A stretch of 64,000 bases of DNA, from the NCBI GenBank assembly GCA_963734725.1, contig CAVTIX010000019.1, positions 62,001-126,000 of the forward strand, in the 5' to 3' direction. Positions 7,631 through 16,345 of this stretch are shown here, in pieces. A program made the position numbers and the translations under genes. The notes under the pieces are model-generated. The model did not search any database, was not told where the DNA came from, and worked only from the letters and a program-made list of their open reading frames with translations. The stretch comes from DASXKD01 sp963734725. GTDB lineage: Bacteria > Actinomycetota > Actinomycetes > Streptosporangiales > Streptosporangiaceae. The first letter of the stretch is position 1; every line of letters begins with the position of its first letter.

Positions 7631-10158
7631 TGCGCGTCCCGCTGTCCTGGCTGCGCGAGTACGCCCCCATTGATGAGTCGGTTCCGCCCGCGGAAGTGGC
7701 CAGGCGGCTGACCGCGGCCGGCCTTGAGGTGGAGTCCGTCGAGCCGGTCGGCCACGACGTCAGCGGTGTCGTCGTGGGCCAGGTCACCGCCATCGAGGAG
7801 CTGACCGGGTTCCGCAAGCCGATCAGGTACTGCCACGTGACCACCGGCGCGGAAGAACGCGACGTGATCTGCGGCGCGGCCAACTTCGCCGTCGGGGACA
7901 AGGTGCCGTTCGCCGCCCCCGGCGCGGTGCTGCCCGGCGGCTTCGAGATCGGCGCCAAGAAGGCCTACGGCCGGATGTCGGAAGGCATGATCTGCTCGGC
8001 CGCCGAACTGGCCATCGGGGACGACCACACCGGGATCCTGGTGCTGGACCCGGGCGCCCCGCTGGGCGCGGACTTCGCCGGCTACGCGGGGCTGGCCGAT
8101 CACGTGCTCGACATCTCGGTGACCCCGAACCTCGGGTACGCGCTGTCGATCCGCGGGGTGGCCCGCGAGCTCGCCACCGCGTTCGAGGCGCCCTACACCG
8201 ACCCGGCTGACCAGGGCCTGCCCGCCGGCGTTGAGATAGTCTCCCCAGAGGTCTACCCGGCGAGCATCGGCGACCCCACCGCGTGCGACCGGTTCGTGCT
8301 GCGGGAGGTGCGCGGGCTCGACCCGGCCGCGCCGACGCCGCTGTGGATGCGGGTGCGGCTGGCCCGGTCCGGGATGCGCGGGGTGTCGCTGGCGGTGGAC
8401 ATCACCAATTACCTGATGGTGGAACTGGGCCAGCCGATGCACGCGTTCGACCGCGAGCGGCTGTCCGGCCCGATCGTGGTGCGGCGGGCCAGGCCGGGCG
8501 AGCGCCTGGAGACGCTGGACCATGTGATCCGGGACCTCGACCCCGACGACATCCTCATCACTGACAGCTCAGGGCCGATCTCGATGGCCGGCACCATGGG
8601 CGGGCTGGCGACCGAGATCTCCGAGTCGTCCACGGACCTGGTGATCGAGGCGGCGCACTTCTCCGCCCGGGGGACCGCGCGGATGAGCCGGCGGCACCGG
8701 CTGTTCAGCGAGTCGTCGTACCGGTTCGAGCGCGAGGTCGACCGGGAACTGCCGGTGCGCGCCTCGGCGAAGGCGGCGGTGCTGCTGGCCTCGCTGGGCG
8801 GCGCGACCGTCGTCCCCGGCTGCACTCATGCCCAGGTCGAGACGCCTCCGGCGGCGATCGGCCTGCCGGCCGACTATCCGGGCCAGGTGGCCGGGCTGGA
8901 GTACTCCGCCGGCACCGTGATCCGGCGGCTGCGGGATGTCGGCTGCGAGGTCACCGGGCCGGCCGGCGAGAGCCCGGAGGTTCTTACCGTGGTCCCGCCG
9001 TCCTGGCGGCAGGACCTGCGCTACCCCAGCGACCTGGCGGAGGAGGTCATCCGGCTGGAGGGGTACGACAACGTGCCCATCCGGATGCCGCGTGCCGCCG
9101 CCGGGCACGGCCTGACCGGCGCCCAGCGGCTGCGCCGTGCGGTGGGCCGTGCTCTTGCCGGGGCGGGCTACGTCGAGGTGCTCAGCCAGCCGTTCGGCTC
9201 GGCGGCCGACTATGACCGGCTGCAACTGCCCGCTGACGACGCGCGGCGGCGGGCGCCGCGGGTCGCCAACCCGCTGAACGAGGATGAGCCGTTCCTGCGG
9301 ACCACCCTGCTGCCTGGACTGCTGCGGGTGCTGGCCCGCAATATCGGGCGCGGCTTCGGCGACCTGGCCCTGTACGAGATGGGCCTGGTGTTCCGCCTGG
9401 GCGCGGGCGGCCAGGGGGTCGCCCGCATCCTGCCGGTGGACCACGGGCCGTCCGCGGCGGAGATCGCCGGACTGGAAGCTGCGCTGCCCGATCAGCCGTT
9501 GCGGATCGGCGCGGTGCTGGCCGGTAACCGGGAGACTTCCGGCTGGTGGGGAAAGGGCCGGGCGGCGGGATGGCAGGACGCCGTCGAGGCCGCCCGCGAA
9601 GTGCTGCGGGTAGCCCGGGTACCCTACCGGGTCGAGCAGGATCAGCACGCGCCCTGGCACCCCGGCCGGTGCGCGGCGATCATCATCACCGGTGCTGACG
9701 GCGCGGAGCAACTAGCGGGCCACGCCGGGGAACTGCACCCGCGGGTGGTGCAGGCGTTCCGGCTGCCGGATCGGACGTGTGCCATGGAAGTGGACCTGTC
9801 GGTCATCGGCGCCGCGGCCGCCGGGCTGCCGCCGGTACAGGCGCCGCCCATCTCCGCGTTCCCGGTTGCCACCCAGGACGTCGCGCTGGTCGTCCGCGAG
9901 TCGGTGCCCGCCGCGGAGGTGGAGGCCGCGCTGGCCGCCGGGGCGGCCGGGGCCGACGGCGGGCTGCTGGAGGAGGTCCGGCTGTTCGACATCTACACCG
10001 GCGAGCAGGTGGGGGAAGGGAACAAGTCCCTCGCCTACCGGCTGCGCTTCCGCGCCCCCGACCGGACGCTCACCGACGACGAGACCAGCGCCGCCAGGGA
10101 CGCCGCGGTCGCCGAGGCGGCCCGCCAGGTCGGCGCCGTGCTGCGTGACGGAAGCTGA
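7630..10158 (+). CDS. pheT: Phenylalanyl-tRNA synthetase beta subunit
   Basis: 842-residue non-catalytic subunit. Visible modules: N-terminal MRVPLSWLREYAP, tRNA-binding OB fold (residues 40-150), the B3/B4 editing region including RHRLFSESSYRFEREVD, the B5 domain, a class II-like core around PLNEDEPFLRTTLLPGLL, and the C-terminal FDX-ACB anticodon-binding domain (ISAFPVATQDVALVV ... YRLRFRAPDRTLTDDE). The start is coupled to the pheS stop. A 14-bp hairpin follows directly. Confidence 0.97.
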   Translation: MRVPLSWLREYAPIDESVPPAEVARRLTAAGLEVESVEPVGHDVSGVVVGQVTAIEELTGFRKPIRYCHVTTGAEERDVICGAANFAVGDKVPFAAPGAVLPGGFEIGAKKAYGRMSEGMICSAAELAIGDDHTGILVLDPGAPLGADFAGYAGLADHVLDISVTPNLGYALSIRGVARELATAFEAPYTDPADQGLPAGVEIVSPEVYPASIGDPTACDRFVLREVRGLDPAAPTPLWMRVRLARSGMRGVSLAVDITNYLMVELGQPMHAFDRERLSGPIVVRRARPGERLETLDHVIRDLDPDDILITDSSGPISMAGTMGGLATEISESSTDLVIEAAHFSARGTARMSRRHRLFSESSYRFEREVDRELPVRASAKAAVLLASLGGATVVPGCTHAQVETPPAAIGLPADYPGQVAGLEYSAGTVIRRLRDVGCEVTGPAGESPEVLTVVPPSWRQDLRYPSDLAEEVIRLEGYDNVPIRMPRAAAGHGLTGAQRLRRAVGRALAGAGYVEVLSQPFGSAADYDRLQLPADDARRRAPRVANPLNEDEPFLRTTLLPGLLRVLARNIGRGFGDLALYEMGLVFRLGAGGQGVARILPVDHGPSAAEIAGLEAALPDQPLRIGAVLAGNRETSGWWGKGRAAGWQDAVEAAREVLRVARVPYRVEQDQHAPWHPGRCAAIIITGADGAEQLAGHAGELHPRVVQAFRLPDRTCAMEVDLSVIGAAAAGLPPVQAPPISAFPVATQDVALVVRESVPAAEVEAALAAGAAGADGGLLEEVRLFDIYTGEQVGEGNKSLAYRLRFRAPDRTLTDDETSAARDAAVAEAARQVGAVLRDGS

Positions 10159-10163
10159 TCGGC

Positions 10164-10196
10164 GGCGCCGGTTTCGGCGCCTCCGAAACCGGCGCC
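10164..10196 (+). terminator. Hairpin terminator after pheST
   Basis: A perfect 14-bp stem (GGCGCCGGTTTCGG / CCGAAACCGGCGCC) with a 5-base loop starts six bases past the pheT stop. There is no T tract, as is usual in high-GC actinomycetes. Confidence 0.8.
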
Positions 10197-10281
10197 CGGC
10201 GCCGGATGCTGACCTGGTGGCCGAGGGTCTGGCGGCCACGCCTGGGCGGTGCGGTCGCGGGCGTGACGGCAGAATGTACCA

Positions 10282-11508
10282 GTGGCCAGCGACCAGATAG
10301 TCCGAGGCGCGACATTCGCTGAGGTCTTCGGTGTCGGCGAATTCCGGGTCTTCTGGCTGGCACAGGCGCTATCGGTGGCCGGGGACCGGCTGGCGCTGGT
10401 AGCCCTGACGGTGTTGGTGTTCGACCGCACTCATTCGCCGCTGTTGACCGCCGCTGCGTATGCCGCCGGGTTTCTGCCCTGGGTGGTCGGAGGTGTGCTG
10501 TTCGGCAGCGCCGCGGACAGGTGGCCCCGGCGGGAGGTGATGGTTGGCTGTGACCTGGCGCGGGCGGCGCTGGTGGCGGTCATGGTGGCGCCCGGTGTTC
10601 CGCTGCCCGTGTTGGTCGCCTTGCTGGCCGCCGTGACGTCGCTGGCATCGCCGTTCGAGGCGGCCAGGTCCTCCCTGTTGCCCGACATCCTGGACGGGGA
10701 CCGGTACCCGGTCGGTCTTGCGGTGGTCCAAACAACTTTCCGCAGCGCGATGGTGCTGGGATACGCGGCGGGCGGGATTGCCGTGGCAGCGATTGGATCG
10801 CGCTCGGCGCTGGTGCTCGACGCGGCCACTTTCGCGGCTTCGGCGGCCTTGGTGCGTTACGGGATCCGGGCCCGTCCTGCCGCTGCCCGCCGAGCCGCCC
10901 GGGGCCTTGGCGCGGAGATTGCCGCCGGGGTCAAGCTGGTAGCGACCGACCGGGCGCTGCGCACGCTCATGCTGCTGGGGTGGCTGGTGGCCTTTTACGC
11001 CGTGCCTGAGGCTGTGGCTGCGCCGTACGCGAGCGAGCTTGGTGGCGGCGCCGCCGCTGTCGGGCTGATCCTGGCCGCATCCCCGTTCGGTGGCGTCCTG
11101 GCTGCGCCCGCGTTCATGCGGCTGGTGGCCCCGCCTCAGCGAGTTCGGATGATGGGCCCGCTGGCGGTGGTCACGTGCGCGCTGTTAATGCTGTGCTTGG
11201 CGCGCCCGCCCCTGGCTATTGTGCTGGTCATCCTCGCCGCGAGCGGCGCGTGTGGTGTCTACCAGATCGCGGCCAACAGCGCATTCATGACGAGGACGCC
11301 CGCCGCGCAGCGCGGGCAAGCGTTCGGCCTTGCAATGTCGGGGATCTTTGCCGGGCAAGGCATCGCGTTCGTTCTGGCCGGCGCCGCTGCCCAGGTCATC
11401 AGCCCGCCAGTCGTAGTGGCGATCGCGGGCGGGCTCGGCGCCGCGGTAGGGATAGCGCTCACGGTGACCTGGCGGCGCACCCCGCCACCCGATGCGGTGG
11501 TCCGGTGA
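10282..11508 (+). CDS. MFS transporter, drug/solute exporter type
   Basis: 408-residue major facilitator protein with about twelve hydrophobic helices. Motif A is present in the first cytoplasmic loop (FGSAADRWPRREVMVGCDL). The N-terminal FGVGEFRVFWLAQALSVAGDRLALVALTVLVFD resembles the EntS/macrolide-efflux MFS_3 group, which suggests export of a small hydrophobic compound; the substrate is unknown. It has a GTG start and its own transcription unit after the pheST terminator. It converges with the minus-strand MWNTWG peptide genes that begin about 30 bases past its stop. Confidence 0.85.
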   Translation: MASDQIVRGATFAEVFGVGEFRVFWLAQALSVAGDRLALVALTVLVFDRTHSPLLTAAAYAAGFLPWVVGGVLFGSAADRWPRREVMVGCDLARAALVAVMVAPGVPLPVLVALLAAVTSLASPFEAARSSLLPDILDGDRYPVGLAVVQTTFRSAMVLGYAAGGIAVAAIGSRSALVLDAATFAASAALVRYGIRARPAAARRAARGLGAEIAAGVKLVATDRALRTLMLLGWLVAFYAVPEAVAAPYASELGGGAAAVGLILAASPFGGVLAAPAFMRLVAPPQRVRMMGPLAVVTCALLMLCLARPPLAIVLVILAASGACGVYQIAANSAFMTRTPAAQRGQAFGLAMSGIFAGQGIAFVLAGAAAQVISPPVVVAIAGGLGAAVGIALTVTWRRTPPPDAVVR

Positions 11509-11540
11509 TTTCCGCCAGCCCGTGAGTCTTGCTGCGCACC

Positions 11541-11561
11541 TCAGCCCCAGGTGTTCCACAT
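11541..11561 (-). CDS. Six-codon ORF MWNTWG, copy 1
   Basis: Reads ATG TGG AAC ACC TGG GGC TGA on the minus strand. AAAGGAGG sits eight bases upstream of the ATG, an optimal actinobacterial Shine-Dalgarno. The same hexapeptide is encoded again 73 bases away with a different ribosome site and a different stop codon. Tiny Trp-Asn-Xaa-Trp peptides recall the WNIW core of the P450-crosslinked cihunamides and the pentapeptide biarylitide precursor MRYYH, but no P450 gene lies in this window. The function is unknown; expression is inferred from the paired ribosome sites only. Confidence 0.55.
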   Translation of the reverse strand: MWNTWG

Positions 11562-11613
11562 GGTCAAGGCCTCCTTTCGTTGCGGTGGTGGTTCGCGGGT
11601 TCGCCGGTATCGG

Positions 11614-11634
11614 TTAGCCCCAGGTGTTCCACAT
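11614..11634 (-). CDS. Six-codon ORF MWNTWG, copy 2
   Basis: Reads ATG TGG AAC ACC TGG GGC TAA on the minus strand. AGGAGGGAGG lies about nine bases upstream. It is the promoter-proximal copy of the pair. A 21-bp block (11543-11563 and 11616-11636) spans the coding part of both copies, while the ribosome sites and flanks differ. That pattern suggests selection on the peptide rather than a recent copy of a longer segment. A possible -10 GATAAT occupies 11713-11718 on this strand with no clear -35. The diguanylate cyclase diverges from the same intergenic region. Confidence 0.55.
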   Translation of the reverse strand: MWNTWG

Positions 11635-11867
11635 GGCCTGGCACCTCCCTCCTGAGTGTCTCGCTTCGCATGTCGGCCAGGAACTACCCGGCCCAGCGTC
11701 GTAAATGTACTGATTATCCTCGAAGTGAGCCGCGCCTTCGCGGATGTGGCTTGGGGGTAGAGATCGGGACACGTCTGGCATAGACTGCCGCCCGGTCGCT
11801 GTGCGACACTGGAGCACCACACGCAGCGATCATGACACGCCTGTCGAGGTGACAAGTAGATACGGGG

Positions 11868-13370
11868 ATGGACGGTCCTTCACGCTCACGCCGCGCGCGG
11901 TTCGCTGCTGCCGTGCGCGGCTGGCCGCTCTGGCAGCTGCCTTTGCTGCCACGCATGTATATCATCGCTGTCTCATCTGCGGCCGTGGTCGCGGCAGGGA
12001 TCGCGGCTGTTGAGACTTCCTTCCAGTGGCGGCAACTCATCCTCTTCGCGGTCTTGCTGTGCTGCGGCCTGGGCAACGTGGAAGCCACGAGGCGAACTCA
12101 CTACACCCAGGGCGGCATCGTCCGGGACATGCTCACCGTATGGTGCCTTCCGGTCGCCATACTTCTCCCTCCCTTCTATGCGCTAATTGTTCCCGCGCCG
12201 CTGATGGCTCTCACCCAGCTTCGCGTCCACCGTGGGATTGTCTACCGCCGCGTCTTCAGCGCCGCAACGATCGCCCTGGCATACGCGGCCGCGTCGTGGG
12301 CCTTCCAGTCGCTGCCGCTGTCGGTCACTGGGCCTTTCCCGGGCCAGGCGGGCCACGCGGTCCAGTGGTGCCTGGCTGTTGCCGCCTGTGACGTGCTGGC
12401 GTGGGCCATCAACAACACGCTCATCGCGGCCGCGATCAGATCATCGGACCCCACGGCTCGGATAGGCGAGCTCTTCAGCCGTGAAGCGCTCTCCGGAGAC
12501 TATATCCAGTGGACTGTTGCGGTCCTGGTCACCATGGCTGCAGCCATCGGTCCTGTCCTGCTCGCCTTCGCCTGGCCGACCGTGCTGGTGCTGCGCCGCG
12601 GCATGATGCACAAGCAGCTGGTGTCGCGGACGCGAATCGACCCGAAGACGGGGCTGCTCAACGCTGCCGCCTGGGAGCGGGAGGCGGACGCCGCGATCAC
12701 GCGGGCGTTGCGGGACGGCGCCCCGCTGGCCGTTGCTCTCGTTGACATCGACCACTTCAAGGCGGTGAACGACCAGCACGGCCACCTCGCAGGCGACGAG
12801 GTCCTGCGCGCGATCAGCGGAAGGTTCACCAAGATGCTCCGGGCAGGTGACCTTGCTGGCCGCTTTGGGGGGGAAGAGTTCGCGTTGCTCTTCCTGGCCG
12901 CCGGCGCCGCCGACGCCCACCGCATCGCCGAACGCCTGCGCGAATCCATCGCACAATCACCGATCAGCGTTGGCGCCTCGGGCCCAGGGGATCGCGCCGC
13001 GGGCCCGGTGGATACCGTCACTATCACGGTGTCGATCGGCGTCGCCACTCTTGACAGCGGCACCCGGATGACCGTGACCGACATGCTCGCGGCCGCCGAT
13101 TCCGCCTTGTACCGGGCGAAGAACGCTGGCCGCAACCGAACCTTTGCGGTCACCGACACCAGCCCTCCAGCGCTCCTGGCCGGCAGCCAGGAGGATGCCG
13201 TGGCGCCTGGCGAGGTGGAGGCTGGCCCGCCGAACGCTGGCGGTGTCAGCTCAGCGCCAGGGAACATCAGGGCCTTAGGTCCCGGATCCCCTCATCACCC
13301 GGGCCGGGCCAACCTCCAGCGCGCTCACCAGGCCCGCGCAGTCGTCACGAGGGCGGCGGCGAGGGGCTGA
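11868..13370 (+). CDS. Membrane-anchored diguanylate cyclase (GGDEF)
   Basis: Makes cyclic di-GMP from two GTP. The N-terminal half (residues 20-245) has about six to seven transmembrane helices and acts as a membrane sensor of MASE type. The GGDEF domain follows, with the catalytic GGEEF at 334-338 and an intact inhibitory I-site RAGD at 325-328, five residues upstream as expected. Catalytic and feedback-inhibited activity are therefore both predicted. No EAL domain is present. The C-terminal 60 residues are low complexity. Its last 26 bases overlap the convergent lipoprotein gene. Confidence 0.9.
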   Translation: MDGPSRSRRARFAAAVRGWPLWQLPLLPRMYIIAVSSAAVVAAGIAAVETSFQWRQLILFAVLLCCGLGNVEATRRTHYTQGGIVRDMLTVWCLPVAILLPPFYALIVPAPLMALTQLRVHRGIVYRRVFSAATIALAYAAASWAFQSLPLSVTGPFPGQAGHAVQWCLAVAACDVLAWAINNTLIAAAIRSSDPTARIGELFSREALSGDYIQWTVAVLVTMAAAIGPVLLAFAWPTVLVLRRGMMHKQLVSRTRIDPKTGLLNAAAWEREADAAITRALRDGAPLAVALVDIDHFKAVNDQHGHLAGDEVLRAISGRFTKMLRAGDLAGRFGGEEFALLFLAAGAADAHRIAERLRESIAQSPISVGASGPGDRAAGPVDTVTITVSIGVATLDSGTRMTVTDMLAAADSALYRAKNAGRNRTFAVTDTSPPALLAGSQEDAVAPGEVEAGPPNAGGVSSAPGNIRALGPGSPHHPGRANLQRAHQARAVVTRAAARG

Positions 13371-13782
13371 TCGACGGCAGGACCGCGAGGATCTGCGACC
13401 CGTGCCTGCGGCAAGCGGACGCGCGGCCGGTCGCCAGCACCTGGGGCGTGTCGTAGCCCTGGCAGATCCAGCCCTGGATGGTGACCGGCGCGCCACCGCC
13501 GTTGCCGGGGACCTTGCCCGACGCGAGCGCGCGGCTGTAGTCGCGCTCGACCGTCATGGCGTCGTGGCAGCTGGCCTGGCCCACGATCTCGACGTTGACC
13601 GGGACCCCGGCCGCGGTGCGCGCCCGGCCGCAGCGGATGGCCGGCGCGCTGCTCGCGCTGGCGCCGGGGCCGCTGGCCGCGGTGGTGGACTGCTTGCCCG
13701 GAGCGTCCCCGCACCCGGTCATCACGCAGGCCGCGAGCGCGGCCAGGACGCTCACGGCGACGGCGCGCGATTGACCGCGCAT
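13345..13782 (-). CDS. Putative secreted lipoprotein
   Basis: 145 residues from the start at 13782, which has GGAGAGGAGG four bases upstream. Signal peptide MRGQSRAVAVSVLAALAACVMTGC ends in a lipobox with the Cys of TGC as the lipidated residue. The mature part begins with a Ser/Ala/Gly linker and contains four further cysteines (RCGRA, QASCHD, WICQGYD, SACRRHG), consistent with two disulfides. No recognised family. It is convergent with the diguanylate cyclase and divergent from argC. Confidence 0.7.
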   Translation of the reverse strand: MRGQSRAVAVSVLAALAACVMTGCGDAPGKQSTTAASGPGASASSAPAIRCGRARTAAGVPVNVEIVGQASCHDAMTVERDYSRALASGKVPGNGGGAPVTIQGWICQGYDTPQVLATGRASACRRHGSQILAVLPSISPSPPPS

Positions 13783-13872
13783 GGGGCCTCCTCTCCGCGC
13801 ACTCATCATGCCCCGTACCAGGGGGCTCTGGCATCACGACGCCCAGGTAGAGCTACGTGCCAAGCATGACAG

Positions 13873-13905
13873 CTTTGCATATTTAGTAGCTTCAATGCAT
13901 AATTT
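13873..13905 (+). promoter_or_regulatory. argC promoter with candidate ArgR operator
   Basis: TTGCAT at 13875-13880, a 17-base spacer and CATAAT at 13898-13903 form a good housekeeping promoter about 50 bases before argC. The segment is an AT-rich island with two facing half-sites, TTGCATA and ATGCATAA, similar to ARG boxes. ArgR is encoded in the same cluster, so feedback repression by arginine is likely. Confidence 0.6.
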
Positions 13906-13956
13906 CTCAGACGGGTCGAGGGCCAGGCCCGGACAGCGATCACGTTGGGAGAAAAC

Positions 13957-14994
13957 ATGGGTGTCCGGGTGGCTGTGGCGGGCGCCAGCGGCTATGCGGG
14001 CGGGGAACTGCTGCGCATCATCACCGGGCACCCCGATCTGGAAGCCGGGCCCCTCGCCGCCGCGGCAAGCGCCGGGGCGCCGGTGACCCAGGCCCATCCG
14101 CACCTGACACTGCTTGACGAGCACGCCTTCGAGGCCTTGGACCCGGCCCGGCTGTCCACCGCGGACCTGGTGTTCCTCGCCCTGCCACACGAGGAGTCGG
14201 CCGCGGTCAGCGCGGGCCTGCCCGCTGAGGTCCCCGTGGTGGACCTCAGCGCCAGTTTCCGCCTCGCCAGCTCGCGGGCATGGTCGGCGTACTACCGGAC
14301 CCCGCATGCCGGCCAGTGGTGCTACGGGCTGCCCGAACTGCCCGGCGCACGGGAGCGGATCACCGGCGCGCGGCGGGTGGCCGCGCCAGGCTGTTATGCC
14401 ACGGCCGCCATCCTGGCCCTCGCGCCGCTGCTCGCCGCGGGGCTGGCCGACCCGGGCGACATCGTGATCGTGGCCGCCTCCGGCACCTCCGGGGCCGGCC
14501 GCTCCCCGTCGGCGGCCCTGCTCGGCGCCGAGGTCATGGGATCGATGTCGGCGTACCAGGCGGGGGGCGCGCACCGGCACACCCCGGAGATCGAGCAGGC
14601 GCTGCGCGCGGCGGCCGCCGGCGCGGACGTGGTGGTGTCGTTCACCCCGGTGCTGGCCCCGATGCCCCGGGGCATCCTCGCCACCTGCGCCGCGCGGCTG
14701 CGCCAGCCGGGCACGACCACGGGGGACCTGCGGGCGGCGCTCGCGGCGGCTTACGACGGCGAGCCGTTCATCCGCCTGCTGCCCGAGGGCCGCTGGCCGG
14801 CCACGGCGGCCACGACCGGCGGCAACGCGGCGCACCTGCAAGCGGCCGCGGACGCCCACGCCGGCCGGGCGGTGGTCGTCGCCGCGCTCGACAACCTCGG
14901 CAAGGGCGCGGCCGGCCAGGCCGTCCAGGCGGCCAACCTCATGCTCGGCCTGCCCGAGACCGCGGGCCTGTCCACCCAGGGGGTCGCGCCATGA
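13957..14994 (+). CDS. argC: N-acetyl-gamma-glutamyl-phosphate reductase
   Basis: Third step of arginine synthesis, NADPH-dependent reduction of N-acetylglutamyl phosphate. 345 residues. The nucleotide loop GASGYAGGELLR is at the N-terminus, the catalytic Cys at about 146 (APGCYATAA), and the AGGAHRHTPEIEQ and PMPRGI blocks are present. ATG 13957 with GGGAG upstream is preferred over the in-frame TTG 13945. First gene of the arginine operon. Confidence 0.96.
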   Translation: MGVRVAVAGASGYAGGELLRIITGHPDLEAGPLAAAASAGAPVTQAHPHLTLLDEHAFEALDPARLSTADLVFLALPHEESAAVSAGLPAEVPVVDLSASFRLASSRAWSAYYRTPHAGQWCYGLPELPGARERITGARRVAAPGCYATAAILALAPLLAAGLADPGDIVIVAASGTSGAGRSPSAALLGAEVMGSMSAYQAGGAHRHTPEIEQALRAAAAGADVVVSFTPVLAPMPRGILATCAARLRQPGTTTGDLRAALAAAYDGEPFIRLLPEGRWPATAATTGGNAAHLQAAADAHAGRAVVVAALDNLGKGAAGQAVQAANLMLGLPETAGLSTQGVAP

Positions 14995-15193
14995 CGCATT
15001 GCTGTGCTGTCATGCCGCAGCCGCCGGGCCGAACGCCGCTTCGCTCCGCGATGCGAGATCCCGGCGGCGAGACTCTGCCAGCCCCGGGGACGACCCCCGG
15101 ACCCCCGGTTATGCCTCCCGCACCGCTGGTCTGCGCGCCTCCGGCACGACCATGCGAAGCGCCCGCGAGGGGGGCCATCAAAGGAGTGGCTCC
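14995..15193. other. argC-argJ spacer with G/C-rich repeat
   Basis: An unusually long 199-base gap inside an otherwise tightly packed operon. It holds a CCCCGGGGACGACCCCCGG motif whose complement resembles the palindromic block in the argB N-terminus. No complete gene is seen here. Confidence 0.45.
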
Positions 15194-16345
15194 ATGAGCT
15201 GCACCGCGCCGCTAGGGTTCCGGGCCGCCGGGGTCGCGGCCGGGCTGAAGGCGTCCGGCGCCCGGGACGTGGCCGTGGTGATCAACGACGGTCCGTCCCG
15301 CGCCGCCGCCGGGGTGTTCACCGCCAACCGGGTCAAGGCCGCGCCGGTGCTGTGGACGCAGCAGGTGCTGCAGGGCGGCCGGGTCCGGGCGGTGCTGCTG
15401 AACTCCGGCGGCGCGAACGCCTGCACCGGCCCGCTCGGCTTCGCCGACACGCACGCGTCCGCCGAACGCCTGGCGGCCGGGCTGGCCGACTCCGCCGGTG
15501 AGATCGCTGTCTGCTCGACCGGCCTGATCGGCGAGCGGCTGCCCATGGACTCGCTGCTCGGCGGGGTGGATACGGCCCTGGCCGAGGTGTCGCGGGCAGG
15601 TGGCCTGGCGGCCGCCGACGCGATCAGGACCACCGACACCGTGGCCAAGATCGCGTTCCAGCGGCCCGGCGGATACACCATCGGCGGCATGGCCAAGGGC
15701 GCGGGCATGCTCGCCCCGGCGCTGGCCACCATGCTGTGCGTGCTCACCACGGACGCCGACCTGGACGCCGCCGAGCTGAACGCCGCGCTGGCAGCGGCCA
15801 CCCGGGTCACCTTCGACCGGCTGGACACCGACGGCTGCATGTCCACCAACGACACCGTCCTGCTGCTGGCCAGCGGGGCCGCGGGGGAACGCCCGGACAC
15901 CGGGGAGTTCACCCGCGCGCTCACCGCGGTCTGCGCCGACCTGGCCCGGCAGCTGCAGGCCGACGCCGAGGGGGCGGGCAAGCTCATCGCGATCGAGGTG
16001 GTCGGCGCCGCGGACGAGGCCGACGCGGTCACGGCCGGCCGCGCAGTGGCCCGGTCGGCCCTGCTCAAGTGCGCCATCGCCGGCGCCGACCCGAACTGGG
16101 GCCGGGTGCTTTCCGCGGTGGGCGCCACGGACGCCGCGTTTGACCCGGACCGGGTCAACGTGGCGATCAACGGCGTGTGGGTGTGCCGCAACGGCTGCGC
16201 CGCCGACGACAGGTCCAAGGTGGACCTGAGCCCGCGGGACGTGACGATCACCGTGGACCTGTCCGCCGGGCCGGCCGCCGCCACCATCCGCACCACCGAC
16301 CTGACCACCGGCTACGTCCGCGAGAACTCGGCGTACTCGACATGA
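15194..16345 (+). CDS. argJ: Bifunctional glutamate N-acetyltransferase / amino-acid acetyltransferase
   Basis: Transfers acetyl from N-acetylornithine to glutamate, closing the acetyl cycle, and may also use acetyl-CoA. 383 residues. The self-cleavage site is intact: KGAGMLAPALATML with the nucleophilic Thr at about 179. DTDGCMSTNDTVLLLASG and GADPNWGRVLSAVG are also conserved. The ATG has AAAGGAG at good spacing. The stop overlaps argB (ATGA). Confidence 0.96.
   Translation: MSCTAPLGFRAAGVAAGLKASGARDVAVVINDGPSRAAAGVFTANRVKAAPVLWTQQVLQGGRVRAVLLNSGGANACTGPLGFADTHASAERLAAGLADSAGEIAVCSTGLIGERLPMDSLLGGVDTALAEVSRAGGLAAADAIRTTDTVAKIAFQRPGGYTIGGMAKGAGMLAPALATMLCVLTTDADLDAAELNAALAAATRVTFDRLDTDGCMSTNDTVLLLASGAAGERPDTGEFTRALTAVCADLARQLQADAEGAGKLIAIEVVGAADEADAVTAGRAVARSALLKCAIAGADPNWGRVLSAVGATDAAFDPDRVNVAINGVWVCRNGCAADDRSKVDLSPRDVTITVDLSAGPAAATIRTTDLTTGYVRENSAYST

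Noticed and set aside
11541..11634. MWNTWG frames as a tryptophan-sensing leader peptide
   Set aside because: No gene follows on the same strand; transcription would run antisense into the MFS gene, so classic attenuation does not fit.
10282..13370. A full RiPP gene cluster around the hexapeptides
   Set aside because: The MFS exporter is on the opposite strand behind its own start, and no P450, radical SAM, YcaO or protease gene is nearby, so a cluster cannot be claimed.
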